Positions 43,346 to 53,391 of a stretch of 64,000 nucleotides of DNA are shown piece after piece. Source of the DNA: MGBC114844 sp910585855. Its GTDB lineage: Bacteria; Bacillota; Clostridia; Lachnospirales; Lachnospiraceae. Location: assembly GCA_965646165.1 (NCBI GenBank), contig CBFFYP010000006.1, positions 1 through 64,000 of the forward strand, given 5' to 3'. Both the position numbers and the translations under genes were made by a program. Position 1 is the stretch's first letter, and every line of letters begins with the position of its first letter. The notes beneath the pieces are model-generated. The model was given only the letters and a program-made list of their open reading frames with translations. It did no database searches and had not been told where the DNA came from.

Positions 43346-44344
43346 GTGGAAAAGGCGGTAAAAGAAAATAATTATAAATGGGGGTTGGATTTATTTCGTA
43401 TCTTATGTTGTATAGGAGTATTAATTTATCATATTGCAGATGATAATTTAGATAATAAATGGACAAAATTACTTTATTTTTCTGCTGGATTTTGTATACC
43501 GGGTTTTTTTTTGCTTTCTGGTTATTTAATAGGAATAAAAGAAAATTTAACAAAAGAGTATTGTGAAAAAAAGATACAGCAAAATATAAAGAAACTAACA
43601 GGATATATTATATTTTGGACGATTTTATATTTTATATGGTATGGTCAATATTATAATTTTATTGATGAAATAGAAAAATCGGCTCTTTCTGATGGTATTT
43701 TACCGGTTGGATGGTTTTTGTTTACTTGGTTTTTATTATTGATTTTTTCTTATCCTTTTCATTATATGATGAAGAATTATTTTAAAGTATTTTTCTTATC
43801 TGTAATATTAATGATGTTTCTTCTTAATCTAGAAATAAAAAATGAGATGAATGGAGTTTATTTTATCGAAAGAAAAGTACAAGTATTATGGCTGCATATT
43901 TATATGCCATATTTTATATTAGGAATGTGTATCGGAAAAATGAAAGAACAATTGGAAAAGATAAAAATTGGGTTCGGGGGGGTAGTAGTTAGTATAGTAG
44001 CATATTGTTATTACATCAATCAAGTATATTCTTCTGAACAATATAAAATACCCGGTGATTATTATGGAATATGGTATTATTCTTTATGGCTGGTAGGATT
44101 ATTTCTTTTTTTTCTTAATCTTAAAACAAAAAAGAAGTATCTGCAAATCTATACACATCATATAGCAAGTAATACATTCTCAATTTATATGATGCATTTT
44201 CCTATACTTATTTATCTTACGAGAAATAATCCTATTACTAATTTTAAGTAGGTGATTGGTTATATTTTATTATTATTTATTATAATAAATATATTAACAG
44301 AGATTTTTAGAAAATTACCAGTTTTTAGAAAACTGGTTTTGTAA
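43346..44344 (+). pseudogene. Acyltransferase family 3 protein interrupted by an in-frame amber codon
   Basis: From GTG 43346 the frame encodes 301 residues of a membrane O-acyltransferase (WGLDLFRILCCIGVLIYHIAD at the start; LYFSAGFCIPGFFLLSGYLIG; MMHFPILIYLTRNN near the end). It stops at TAG 44249-44251. Reading straight on in the same frame gives VIGYILLLFIIINILTEIFR and ten more residues, then TAA at 44342. That is the last transmembrane helix and basic tail expected of the family. So one nonsense change removes the final helix. The shorter product may still be made. Confidence 0.75.
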
Positions 44345-44359
44345 AAAGGATGAAAAAGA

Positions 44360-46381
44360 ATGAAAAAAATAAAAAAGATAGGTTTAAAGTTCTATCAAAT
44401 AATATATAAAAATCAAATAATTATATTGTCTATTTGTGTTGCTGCCTTACTTGGTATAGTATGGTCTGTAATTAATACAAAATACATAGATTATAATCCT
44501 ATTAATGGCGATTTTCAAAATTATAATCCTGTTAGAAGGTTATTAAGCGGACAAATTCCCTTTAAAGATTTTTCTGTATATTTAGGGTGTGGACAATTAT
44601 ATTTAGAAGCCTTTTTATTGTCTATAATTGGTAATACATTTAAAAATAGTTTATGTTCTATGTATTTTCTTAGTGTATTTTGTTTTTGGATTAGCATTAT
44701 GGTAGTAGTATTTTTAGTAACGAAATCAAAATTTTTTGCTATATTGTCTGCTAATATTTTAATTTTTTTTAATATCGCCCGTCCAGCGTTTTTTGTTAAT
44801 AATATGGTAGCAGAATTGTGGGAAGGTTTTAATGCCGGAATTATTCCCGGAAATTCGGCAAGACTGATAAGAGCATTTGTTACTATTTTATTAGCATGGA
44901 TTATACTTTTAAGAATAAAAAAAGTATATTATAAGAAGAATAAAATAGAAGAGGTTACCTTTTTTATTGCATTTATTTCCGGGATAATGTTATTATGGAG
45001 CAATGATTATGGAGTGGTTACTTCTTTTTCTATGGGCTTTGTATATTTAGTAATTATTTTTAAATGCTTTTGGAAGGACTGGAAATTGATATTAAAACAA
45101 GTCGGAATTTATATCCCTAGCTATTTAGTAGGAATGATAATTTCTATCCTTTTTGTGACAAAGTTCCATATAAAAGATTGGTTTCTATTTATGTTTGGAG
45201 TTGGTAAATATCAGCAGTGGTATTACGAAACACAGATTCCATTTAAAACATATTATATATATGAAATAAACAGTTCAATTTTATCAATTTTATCTTTATT
45301 TTTAGCATTGTACTATTTATTTCGAATTATAAAAGAAAAAACGTTTCGTTTTAACATAGATAATTTTATACAAAATGGATTGCTGGCATATTTATTTCTC
45401 ACAGTATTTTTAGGAACAAATTTTTATCATTTGTTATCTGGGGGGGTATCAGAAGAACTTTTACAGGTTGTATTAGCGGGATATGGAATAGGAATACTTA
45501 CAAAACAGATAACAAAAATTAATAGAAAAACTGTTTCAAAAATTCTTATGGTAGTAAATTTATTTATGATAGTATATAGTATTTCGAATCTATATTATTT
45601 TATTATGCAAAATAATATTACATATGGTTATCAATATATAGGAGGAAAAATAGATGCTTATTTAAATGACTCAAAAGCAGAAAGTTTAAAAACAGTACAG
45701 GAAAAATTGAATGGTAAAGCGGTATTTTCTACTTATGCATCAGCAGTAGAAGCATATATGGATTTTTTTCAACCTACAAAATATGACTATATTATACATG
45801 TATTAGGAGATCGTGCCAGAAAAGAATATATTGATATTTTTATACAGGGAAATTATGATTATGTTGCTACAATAAGAGAGGATTATACACCATGGGAATA
45901 TTGGATAAGAAATGCAAATTGGTTTTTTTATCGAGAATTGTATGCAGAATATATACCTGATTTTTCAACAGATTATCAATTATACTGGAAAAAAGGAAAC
46001 GTTTCCATTTATAAAGAAATGCCGGTTATAGAGGTAGAAAAAATAGAAGATAAAATAAAAATTGTGTTAAAATATAAAGAAGCGATTGATGCAGTAGCAG
46101 ATGTAAGGCTTGTTTATAATACAGAATATAAATTTCCGTTTTATCAGACAGGAGCATTTAAAAAGATGATACATGTAGATTCCGTTTCCCAAAAAAATAT
46201 ATTGCAGAGTACAGAAAAAATATATGCAGATTTTTTTATACCAGAAGAAGCAGATCCATATTATATACCTATAACAATAATAGACGGATATGGAGAGGTT
46301 ATTTTAGATGGTGTCCCATTGAATCAAGTTAAAATCAATATAACAGATGTTGTAGTAAAAAATATATTTTTTATTAAATGA
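44360..46381 (+). CDS. Large multi-pass membrane protein, probable GT-C type
   Basis: 673 residues. About 11 transmembrane helices occupy residues 20-410. A soluble domain (about 420-673) follows, with a segment VRRLLSGQIPFKDFSVYLGCGQLYLEAF after the first helix that resembles acceptor/donor loops of GT-C enzymes. The C-terminal domain contains YDYVATIREDYTPWEYWIRNANWFFYRELYAEYIPDFSTDYQLYWKKG, typical of membrane glycosyltransferases acting at the cell surface. It is the last gene of the polysaccharide cluster and one of the most AT-rich. Confidence 0.65.
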   Translation: MKKIKKIGLKFYQIIYKNQIIILSICVAALLGIVWSVINTKYIDYNPINGDFQNYNPVRRLLSGQIPFKDFSVYLGCGQLYLEAFLLSIIGNTFKNSLCSMYFLSVFCFWISIMVVVFLVTKSKFFAILSANILIFFNIARPAFFVNNMVAELWEGFNAGIIPGNSARLIRAFVTILLAWIILLRIKKVYYKKNKIEEVTFFIAFISGIMLLWSNDYGVVTSFSMGFVYLVIIFKCFWKDWKLILKQVGIYIPSYLVGMIISILFVTKFHIKDWFLFMFGVGKYQQWYYETQIPFKTYYIYEINSSILSILSLFLALYYLFRIIKEKTFRFNIDNFIQNGLLAYLFLTVFLGTNFYHLLSGGVSEELLQVVLAGYGIGILTKQITKINRKTVSKILMVVNLFMIVYSISNLYYFIMQNNITYGYQYIGGKIDAYLNDSKAESLKTVQEKLNGKAVFSTYASAVEAYMDFFQPTKYDYIIHVLGDRARKEYIDIFIQGNYDYVATIREDYTPWEYWIRNANWFFYRELYAEYIPDFSTDYQLYWKKGNVSIYKEMPVIEVEKIEDKIKIVLKYKEAIDAVADVRLVYNTEYKFPFYQTGAFKKMIHVDSVSQKNILQSTEKIYADFFIPEEADPYYIPITIIDGYGEVILDGVPLNQVKINITDVVVKNIFFIK

Positions 46382-47013
46382 AAAAAATATAAATTAAAAC
46401 TTTTGTATATTATACATTTAGATTACAACTTTTGAAACTTCTTGAATCTTGATAAAATATAGTCTTCTACAATTAGGATATAAAACATTCTCGAAAATCA
46501 GAAAAAATGAATGAAACAATTTTTCAGAAAGCCATAATATGACTTTGTTTAAAATAGGGTTTATCTTCTTACGCAAGATTATTCTAATTCTCTGAAGTCA
46601 AAAACAGCGGAAATGATGCCACTGTTTTTGGCTGCTCTATACTGTTTGAAGTTTCGCAAGTTGCTCTGCATCCTCAACTCTAAGACCAGAATATTTTGCA
46701 ATTTTATCGATGGATAATTCCCTGTCTTTTAATTTTATAGGGCAGACGCCCACATGAAATAAGTTGCCGGAAATAGCCTAAATTAATCATCAGATTGTAC
46801 AAGCCGACTATTTATGAATAGGTATAGCTGAACTGTTACAATAGAAGAATTGAATTTAGAAATTTTCCGTCGCATTATTGAAAGAAATATGATATACTGT
46901 TGCTATTCATAAAGTATGGCTTTTATTGGCATATATAGAAAAATTATTTTTTATATAAATTTTCTGCTGCCTGCCAGTACAGTCAATAGAAAAATAGAAA
47001 TGAGGAAATAGCG
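46382..47013. other. Intergenic region with a possible gene remnant
   Basis: No intact gene. On the minus strand, about 46740-46637 encodes IKLKDRELSIDKIAKYSGLR and VEDAEQLAKLQTV before a stop, resembling the extreme C-terminus of Rpn/PD-(D/E)XK-type transposon nucleases. Next to it AAAAACAG (about 46601) and CTGTTTTT (about 46622) form a hairpin around CGGAAATGATGCC, faintly like a decayed B element. The rest shows nothing I can name. Confidence 0.35.
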
Positions 47014-49440
47014 ATGGAACAGAAAAGACCAAGATCCAGAGAAAAAAATGTGACAAGTGGGGGAAAAGGAGTTTATAAACGGGGAGAGGGGTTAAACAGC
47101 GGTTCAGTAGGAAATGCAGGAGGAAGCAGCAGTTCTTCTAATCAAAGAAGTTCTCCTAATAAGTCCGTAAACTACAATAATGGAAGAAAAAGTCCGATTG
47201 TTATCATTTTGATTTTATTGTTGATTGCTTTCGGGCGAGGAGGTTTAAGTCTGCTGCCGGCAAACTCACCAGAAACAGAATCCTCTTATCCTGTAAATTC
47301 TTCTGGAAATACAGGAAATGCTAATACCGGAAACAGTAATAACAGTACAACAGGCAGTTTGGGAAGTCTTTTTTCAAGCGGATTTGGTTCTTCTTATAAC
47401 AATACCGGATGGGCAAATACAGCCAATACCGGACAGCTAGATACTTCTGTAGCTGCAGGGGCACAAAAAAAATATACGCAGATTTTAGGAAATGGAAAAG
47501 ACACCGTTACTATTATGGTCTATATGTGCGGAACGGATTTGGAATCAAAACATGGGATGGCAACATCTGATTTACAGGAGATGATGGCAGCCAATTTAGG
47601 AGAAAATATCAATTTGCTTGTCTATACCGGAGGATGTACCGATTGGCGCAATAATGTAATAAGCAGCCGAACCAATCAAATCTATCAAATAAAAAATGGA
47701 AGCCTAATCTGCCATGTAGAAAATGCGGGGCAGGAATCTATGACAAACCCGGATACCCTGACAGGGTTTATTCAATGGTGTAAAGAGCATTTCCCGGCAA
47801 ACCGCAATGAATTGATTTTTTGGGATCATGGCGGTGGTTCTGTCAGTGGATATGGATACGATCAAAAATATCCTCGCAGTGGTTCTATGAATTTGGCAGG
47901 TATCAGCCAGGCACTGCAAAAAGCAGGTATGACCTTTGATTTTATCGGTTTTGATGCCTGTTTAATGGCAACCGCAGAAAATGCTTTAATGCTGACAAAA
48001 TATGGGGACTATTTAATTGCTTCGGAAGAAACAGAACCGGGGGTAGGCTGGTATTATACTGATTGGCTGACTGATTTTGGAAAAAATCCTTCTATGTCTA
48101 CGATTGAATTAGGCAAACAGATTGCAGATGATTTTGTAGATACCTGTGCAAAAAAATGCCGTGGACAAAAGACAACTCTTTCCGTAGTAGATTTAGCGGA
48201 ATTAAAAGCGACTCTGCCGGAGCGATTGGCAGATTTTTCCCGTGAAACAAGTTCACTTTTGCAGAAAGAAGAGTATCAGACTGTTTCAAAAGCACGCTAT
48301 AATACAAGAGAATTTGCGCAGTCTTCTAAAATCGATCAGGTCGATTTAGTGCATTTAGCTTCCAATATGGGAACAAAAGAGGGAAAAGCCTTGGCAGATG
48401 CAGTACTTGGGGCAGTAAAATATAACAGAACTTCTTCTAATATGACTAATGCATACGGCTTGTCTATCTATTTCCCATATCAAAAAACATCTTCTGTCGA
48501 TCAGGCGGTACGCACCTATCAGCAGATTGGAATGGATGAAGAGTACAGCCGTTGTATACAGGCGTTTGCCAGCTTGGAGGTCAGCGGACAAGTGGCAGCA
48601 GGCGGTACTTCCTCTCCATTATCCTCTTTATTTGGAGAAGCAGGAAGCTCCGGTGCAGGTTCTTCTGCTGCAATTTTAGAATTACTGGGAAGTTTTTTAT
48701 CCAGTGATTTCAGCAGTATATCTGGACTAGACAGTTCCAATATCAGCTTCTTATCCGATCGTGCATTAGATACAGAAAGTACAGCAGAATATCTGGCTAC
48801 ACATCGTTTTGATGCCTCTGCACTGCAGTGGCAGACGAAATCAGACGAAACCCATTATATGACACTGCCGGAAGAACAGTGGGAATTGGTACAGAGTTTG
48901 GAATTAAATCTATTTTATGACGATGGAGAAGGATATATTGATTTAGGATGGGATAATGTATTTTCTTTTGATGAAAATGGTGCTTTAATAGGAGATACCG
49001 ATCGTACTTGGTTAGCAATCAATGGACAGCCTGTCGCCTATTACTATATAAACACGATAGAAGAAGGAGAAACCTATACGATTACCGGACGAGTACCAAC
49101 TCTGTTAAACGGGCAGCGGGTGGATTTACTGCTGGTATTTGACAGCGAAACACCTTATGGATATATCGCCGGAGCAAGTTATGACTATATAGAAGAAGAA
49201 ACCGAAACAATAGCCAAAAATCTAACAGAACTGCAGCCCGGAGATACATTAGAATTTCTCTGTGACTATTATTCTTATAACGGGGAATATCAAGACAGTT
49301 ATTATCTAGGAGAAGCAATGACTGTAACAGATGAAATGATAATCAGTAATGTAGATGTAGGAGAAGGAGCGGTACGGGCAATGTATCGTTTTACCGATAT
49401 CTACAATCAAAGCTATTGGACACCGGCACTGATCCAATAA
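47014..49440 (+). CDS. Clostripain-family (C11) cysteine peptidase
   Basis: 808 residues. A short cytosolic basic tail, a Ser/Asn/Gly-rich low-complexity stretch, and one transmembrane helix (about 62-80, PIVIILILLLIAFGRGGLSLL) are followed by another Ser/Asn/Gly linker. The C11 domain is TVTIMVYMCGTDLESKHGMA ... LIFWDHGGGSVSGYG (catalytic His) ... FDFIGFDACLMATAEN (catalytic Cys). A C-terminal ~250-residue beta-rich domain is present. It is predicted to be membrane-anchored with the protease outside. It stands alone, with a terminator hairpin after it. Confidence 0.9.
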   Translation: MEQKRPRSREKNVTSGGKGVYKRGEGLNSGSVGNAGGSSSSSNQRSSPNKSVNYNNGRKSPIVIILILLLIAFGRGGLSLLPANSPETESSYPVNSSGNTGNANTGNSNNSTTGSLGSLFSSGFGSSYNNTGWANTANTGQLDTSVAAGAQKKYTQILGNGKDTVTIMVYMCGTDLESKHGMATSDLQEMMAANLGENINLLVYTGGCTDWRNNVISSRTNQIYQIKNGSLICHVENAGQESMTNPDTLTGFIQWCKEHFPANRNELIFWDHGGGSVSGYGYDQKYPRSGSMNLAGISQALQKAGMTFDFIGFDACLMATAENALMLTKYGDYLIASEETEPGVGWYYTDWLTDFGKNPSMSTIELGKQIADDFVDTCAKKCRGQKTTLSVVDLAELKATLPERLADFSRETSSLLQKEEYQTVSKARYNTREFAQSSKIDQVDLVHLASNMGTKEGKALADAVLGAVKYNRTSSNMTNAYGLSIYFPYQKTSSVDQAVRTYQQIGMDEEYSRCIQAFASLEVSGQVAAGGTSSPLSSLFGEAGSSGAGSSAAILELLGSFLSSDFSSISGLDSSNISFLSDRALDTESTAEYLATHRFDASALQWQTKSDETHYMTLPEEQWELVQSLELNLFYDDGEGYIDLGWDNVFSFDENGALIGDTDRTWLAINGQPVAYYYINTIEEGETYTITGRVPTLLNGQRVDLLLVFDSETPYGYIAGASYDYIEEETETIAKNLTELQPGDTLEFLCDYYSYNGEYQDSYYLGEAMTVTDEMIISNVDVGEGAVRAMYRFTDIYNQSYWTPALIQ

Positions 49441-49471
49441 ATTAGCTAAGAAGCTGTAGGAAAATAAGAAA

Positions 49472-49515
49472 GCAGGTCTACAAAAAGTTATCAAAGCAGA
49501 CCTGCCTTCTATTTT
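49472..49515 (+). terminator. Terminator hairpin after the clostripain gene
   Basis: GCAGGTCT (49472-49479) pairs with AGACCTGC (49498-49505), followed by CTTCTATTTT. It lies between this gene and the convergent small gene, so it may serve both. Confidence 0.6.
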
Positions 49516-49532
49516 AATGATTCCTTCTAAAT

Positions 49533-49685
49533 TTAATCTCCTCCCGGACCATCCTTTCTTGGACGTGTTGATTCTGGAAGGGGCTCTACGGTTTCCGTTT
49601 TATTTTGCAAATCGATTTCTGGAATATTTCCGTCATCATAAATATTTCTTGCTTTTTCTTGTTCTGAAATATTTTTATCTGTCAT
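49533..49685 (-). CDS. Small peptide ending in RPRKDGPGGD (50 aa)
   Basis: MTDKNISEQEKARNIYDDGN, then a hydrophilic acidic stretch, then the Pro/Lys/Gly tail PRKDGPGGD. The start is the ATG at 49685 behind AAAGGATGG; a longer frame begins inside the cupin gene. It has no hydrophobic segment. The small size and the Gly-Gly near the C-terminus are reminiscent of modified-peptide precursors, but no processing enzyme is adjacent. It probably shares a transcript with the cupin gene 47 bases upstream. Confidence 0.55.
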   Translation of the reverse strand: MTDKNISEQEKARNIYDDGNIPEIDLQNKTETVEPLPESTRPRKDGPGGD

Positions 49686-49732
49686 ATTCTTACACCATCC
49701 TTTCAAATATAGGATGTGAAAATAAAATATTT

Positions 49733-50062
49733 TTATTCTGTTTTTAGAAAATCTTTTCGCATAGGGGAGAAGACATCTACTAATTTGCCAGCCTCTAGAC
49801 AAGTTACACCGTGTGTTATATCAGACGGCATATAAACACTGTCCCCTTTGTTGACAATCTTTGTTTCATCTCCTATGGTAAAGGAAAAACTTCCTTCAGC
49901 AATATAAGTGATTTGGAGATGTGTATGAGAATGGAAATTGCCTTTTGCCCCTTTTTCAAAGGTAATTTCACACATCATCAATTCTTCAGAATAACATAAA
50001 ATTTTTCTTGTTACTCCGGGTTCACATGGGGTTTCCTGAATTTCTTGATTATAAACAAACAT
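49733..50062 (-). CDS. Cupin-domain protein
   Basis: 109 residues forming a single cupin barrel: motif 1 GNFHSHTHLQITYIAEGSFSFTIG (His-x-His and Glu metal ligands) and motif 2 GDSVYMPSDITHGVTCLEAG (final His). Small stand-alone cupins of this type often act on or sense small molecules; the substrate is unknown. The ATG at 50062 follows AAGGAGG. It is divergent from the DUF3592 gene copy 2. Confidence 0.88.
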   Translation of the reverse strand: MFVYNQEIQETPCEPGVTRKILCYSEELMMCEITFEKGAKGNFHSHTHLQITYIAEGSFSFTIGDETKIVNKGDSVYMPSDITHGVTCLEAGKLVDVFSPMRKDFLKTE

Positions 50063-50220
50063 ATAATATACCTCCTTATTTTTTTATTATATTATAATTT
50101 TTTTCACCAACCTCTGCAAGCTGTTTCTGTCCAACAAATTTTTGAAGTATGGCTATATTTTTTCAATGGGATGACGTATACTGGAGTCAGTATAAAATAT
50201 CATTTGGAGGTGATATAAAT

Positions 50221-50760
50221 ATGAGTACAGAAACATCTTCACAGGATTTTGCAATCAAAAGATGGTGTTTTTTTGTGGTTTTCTGGCCTTTGTTATGTTT
50301 TGTTTTTGCTGGAATTATAGTATGTCAATCTGGGCTGGAAATTGAGAAGCGTGTGGCTGGAGCAGGGTTTGCAGTAATTCCGTTAATTTTCTTTGCTGTA
50401 GGGATGAGTATACGCCGCCGTCTGCTGAAAGAACGCAGATATGCCACTGCATTTACTATGGCAACTGTTGTTTCTATAAAGCATAGTCCTATGATGTCAG
50501 GAGGAAATAAAAGTGCGTATTTCCCCATATATGAATTTCAAATTGAGGAAAAGAAATATCATGTTAAATCTCCAAGCGGATATAGCAGCAGTTGTGTAAG
50601 TAAAGGCCAACAGGTGGAGTTATATTATAATCCGAAAGATCCCTTATTGTTTTATGTTCCCATTATGCAAAAACGTGATAATCGTTGGGCAGTGCTTTTA
50701 TGCGGAATAGGTATTGTATACCCAATAGTTGGTCTGGTACATATTTTATCTTTGTTGTAA
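50221..50760 (+). CDS. DUF3592-type membrane protein, copy 2
   Basis: 180 residues, a paralogue of 1887-2444. Shared segments are PLLCFVFAGIIV, FFAVGMSIRRRLLKER, YFPIYEFQ, VELYYNPKDPLLFYVPIMQ and a last helix beginning LLCGIGIVYPIVGL. The start is ATG 50221, ten bases after GGAGGTG; an in-frame ATG at 50149 falls within DNA shared with the other copy's upstream region. Function unknown. Confidence 0.72.
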   Translation: MSTETSSQDFAIKRWCFFVVFWPLLCFVFAGIIVCQSGLEIEKRVAGAGFAVIPLIFFAVGMSIRRRLLKERRYATAFTMATVVSIKHSPMMSGGNKSAYFPIYEFQIEEKKYHVKSPSGYSSSCVSKGQQVELYYNPKDPLLFYVPIMQKRDNRWAVLLCGIGIVYPIVGLVHILSLL

Positions 50761-50902
50761 GAAAACCAAAACAATAACAATCAGCAAAAAAACGGTATAA
50801 CATAATAATTTTATTAAAATATATAAGGAAAATACATTAAAATTAATCTATGATAGAGAGTAAGAGGACAAAATATAAATTTGATAGAAAAAGAAGAATA
50901 AA

Positions 50903-53278
50903 ATGGAAATTATTTTTGATAAGTTGTACCGATATGATAGAACCGTTCTTAGCTATATTGCAATTCCAGTAAAAGAGGGAGAACTTTATAGTTTAGAAAA
51001 TGTACAGATTCTTCAGAAAGGCAATGCTGTTCCGATTCAAAAGAAAGTAACCAGTCGTTATGCAGATGGATCGATTCGGTATATGCTGCTCCGATTTTTA
51101 GCAGATTTGCCGGGGAATAAACGGGAAATTTTAACTTGTGATTTTCATTCTGAAAAAAAGCCAAGACAGACAGAGTTAAGTTGTCAGTCTGCAACGGATG
51201 GTTTTTTGATTCGAAATCGTTTTTTAACAGTTGTGCTTTTACATCAAACAGAACATTTATTTTCTTCTGTTCAGACAGCAGATAAGGTCTATCAAGCAGA
51301 ACAGTTTTTTGGTCCTTATTTAAAAGACGAAAAGAATAGGGAATATCATATGTTGTTTGAAGATTGGGTAGTAAAAGAGCAAGGAGATCTTTATATTCGA
51401 ATTGGATGCAGAGGGACAGCCGTTTGCAAAGAGGTTCAAAAAGATATAGATCCGATTACTTTTGAATGTAATTTGGATTTTTATGCCGAAAGTCAGGATA
51501 TTGAGGTTGCTTTTCGGCTTATCAATTCAACGGAGGAGTTGCTTTCTATTCGGTCTTTTGGATTTGCTTTACTTTCTAAGGCAGGGGGAGGAGAATGTTT
51601 GGACTGGACACTTTCTTCTGGAAAAGAGGCGGAAGTGGATTCGACTGGGTGCGGGGATCGCAGAGAAAGTTTTTATCAAGAAGGGATTTTTGAAACAACC
51701 GGAATAAAAGAACTTCCTTCGATTGAAAAGCAGATTGGGGTGGATACGGTTCGTACTTGTGTAGGACGTTCTAATTATAAGACAAAATTTTTGATTGGAC
51801 AAGACGGACGAGCAGTAGATTTTACGATAGATGCAAATAGTCTGATTCAAGAAGCCAATGAACATTATGCAGAGGTATTTTATGGTACTTTTTTTGCAGA
51901 TCGAACGGAAGCGGATGGAGGAGTTAGTGCAACGATTTATCAGGCACAGCAAAATTTTCCAAAGGCGGTAAAAGCAGATCAGAATGGGATTTTTTTAATG
52001 CTTGTTCCAGAAGGAGAAGGCATCGATCCTATAGAAATGGAAAGCGGAATGTCAAGAGAGCAGAAGTTTTTGCTGCATTTTCATTCGGCAGAGGAAAGTT
52101 TAACAGAAATTGATCATCAGAGTTTGATGTATCAAATGAAAGATCGTCCGTTTATTCGACCAGAAGTATTTCAGGATGCTAAAGTAATGCCGGATATTTT
52201 TTTAGATCCAAGTGAGCAAAAGGCAGAGGTGGAAATTGCATTGATTGGAAGATGTGACGGACACGGCAGAAGTTATGGTATGATGTGCTGGGGAGATACA
52301 CCAGATATGAATTATACTACACAGGGGCGTGGAAAAGGCATGCTGGTCTGGGGAAATAATGAATATGATTTTCCTCATGCCTGTGCGATGCAGTATGCCC
52401 GAACTGGGGAACGCCGTTTTATGGATTATATGCTGACAGCGGCACAGCACTGGATGGATGTGGATATATGCCATTACAGTAAAAATCCGCTTTTGCTTGG
52501 CGGTCAGTGGGAACATACCAGACGGCATGTAAAAGACGGGGTGATGGTTTGTTCCCATGAATGGGTGGAAGGGCTTTTGGATTACTATCATTTTACCGGG
52601 GATGAAAGAGGATTTCAAACAGCAGTCGGGATTGGGGAAAATGTGCTTGCTCTGTTGGAAACGCCGATGTATCAGACTGCAGGGGAAAGCAATGCACGGG
52701 AAACCGGATGGGCGCTTCGTACACTGACTGCGCTTTATATAGAAACACAGGATAAAAAATGGCTGGAAAAATGTGAATGGATTGTACGGCAGTTTATGGT
52801 TTGGAAAGAGGAATACGGTGAGTGGCTTGCTCCTTATACGGATAATACACTGATACGGGTGGGATTTATGATATCGGTAGCGATTGGCAGTTTAATGCGG
52901 TATTACCGAATTGCTCCGTCAGAAGAGTTAAAACAGCTTTTGTTAGATGCAGTAGATGACTTAGTGGAGCATGCGATGCTGCCATGCGGTTTATTTTATT
53001 ATAAAGAACTGCCTAGTTTAAATCGGCTTGGAACAAATACGCTGCTTTTGGAAGCTTTGACGATTGCCTATGAATTAAGTGGGGATACTGCTTATTTGCG
53101 CTATGGAAAACTGACATTTGAACGTGCAGTTCGGGAAGCTGTTCCAAGTACAGGAGGGGCAAAACGACATGTGGAAGATGCGGTATTGACCAATGGTGCG
53201 GCAACGAAAAATTTTGCACAGAGTTTTCTGCCGCTTACGTTATATTATACTGCTTTGGTAAAAGAAAAAATGATTTAA
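50903..53278 (+). CDS. YetA/PcRGLX-like exo-polysaccharide lyase family protein
   Basis: 791 residues, no signal peptide. An N-terminal RIFT-barrel-like region (IPVKEGELYSLENVQILQKGNAVPIQKKVTSRYADGSIRYMLLRFLADLPGNKREIL) and a middle beta-sandwich are followed by a C-terminal (alpha/alpha)-barrel rich in Trp/His (MCWGDTPDMNYTTQGRGKGMLVWGNNEYDFPHACAMQYARTGERRFMDYMLTAAQHWMDVDICHY). This architecture matches the rhamnogalacturonan exo-lyase PcRGLX/YetA family, so it probably cleaves an imported oligosaccharide in the cytoplasm. No transporter or other glycan gene is adjacent. ATG behind AAGAAG. Confidence 0.75.
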   Translation: MEIIFDKLYRYDRTVLSYIAIPVKEGELYSLENVQILQKGNAVPIQKKVTSRYADGSIRYMLLRFLADLPGNKREILTCDFHSEKKPRQTELSCQSATDGFLIRNRFLTVVLLHQTEHLFSSVQTADKVYQAEQFFGPYLKDEKNREYHMLFEDWVVKEQGDLYIRIGCRGTAVCKEVQKDIDPITFECNLDFYAESQDIEVAFRLINSTEELLSIRSFGFALLSKAGGGECLDWTLSSGKEAEVDSTGCGDRRESFYQEGIFETTGIKELPSIEKQIGVDTVRTCVGRSNYKTKFLIGQDGRAVDFTIDANSLIQEANEHYAEVFYGTFFADRTEADGGVSATIYQAQQNFPKAVKADQNGIFLMLVPEGEGIDPIEMESGMSREQKFLLHFHSAEESLTEIDHQSLMYQMKDRPFIRPEVFQDAKVMPDIFLDPSEQKAEVEIALIGRCDGHGRSYGMMCWGDTPDMNYTTQGRGKGMLVWGNNEYDFPHACAMQYARTGERRFMDYMLTAAQHWMDVDICHYSKNPLLLGGQWEHTRRHVKDGVMVCSHEWVEGLLDYYHFTGDERGFQTAVGIGENVLALLETPMYQTAGESNARETGWALRTLTALYIETQDKKWLEKCEWIVRQFMVWKEEYGEWLAPYTDNTLIRVGFMISVAIGSLMRYYRIAPSEELKQLLLDAVDDLVEHAMLPCGLFYYKELPSLNRLGTNTLLLEALTIAYELSGDTAYLRYGKLTFERAVREAVPSTGGAKRHVEDAVLTNGAATKNFAQSFLPLTLYYTALVKEKMI

Positions 53279-53391
53279 ATAAAGGGCAAGGGGGTTTGGA
53301 AATTAGAATCAGGTCTAGGATCACAGCTTGATGCATATATTATAAGGAAAAAAGTATAGAAAATAGATAAAGTCAGACAGGGAGGGATTTT

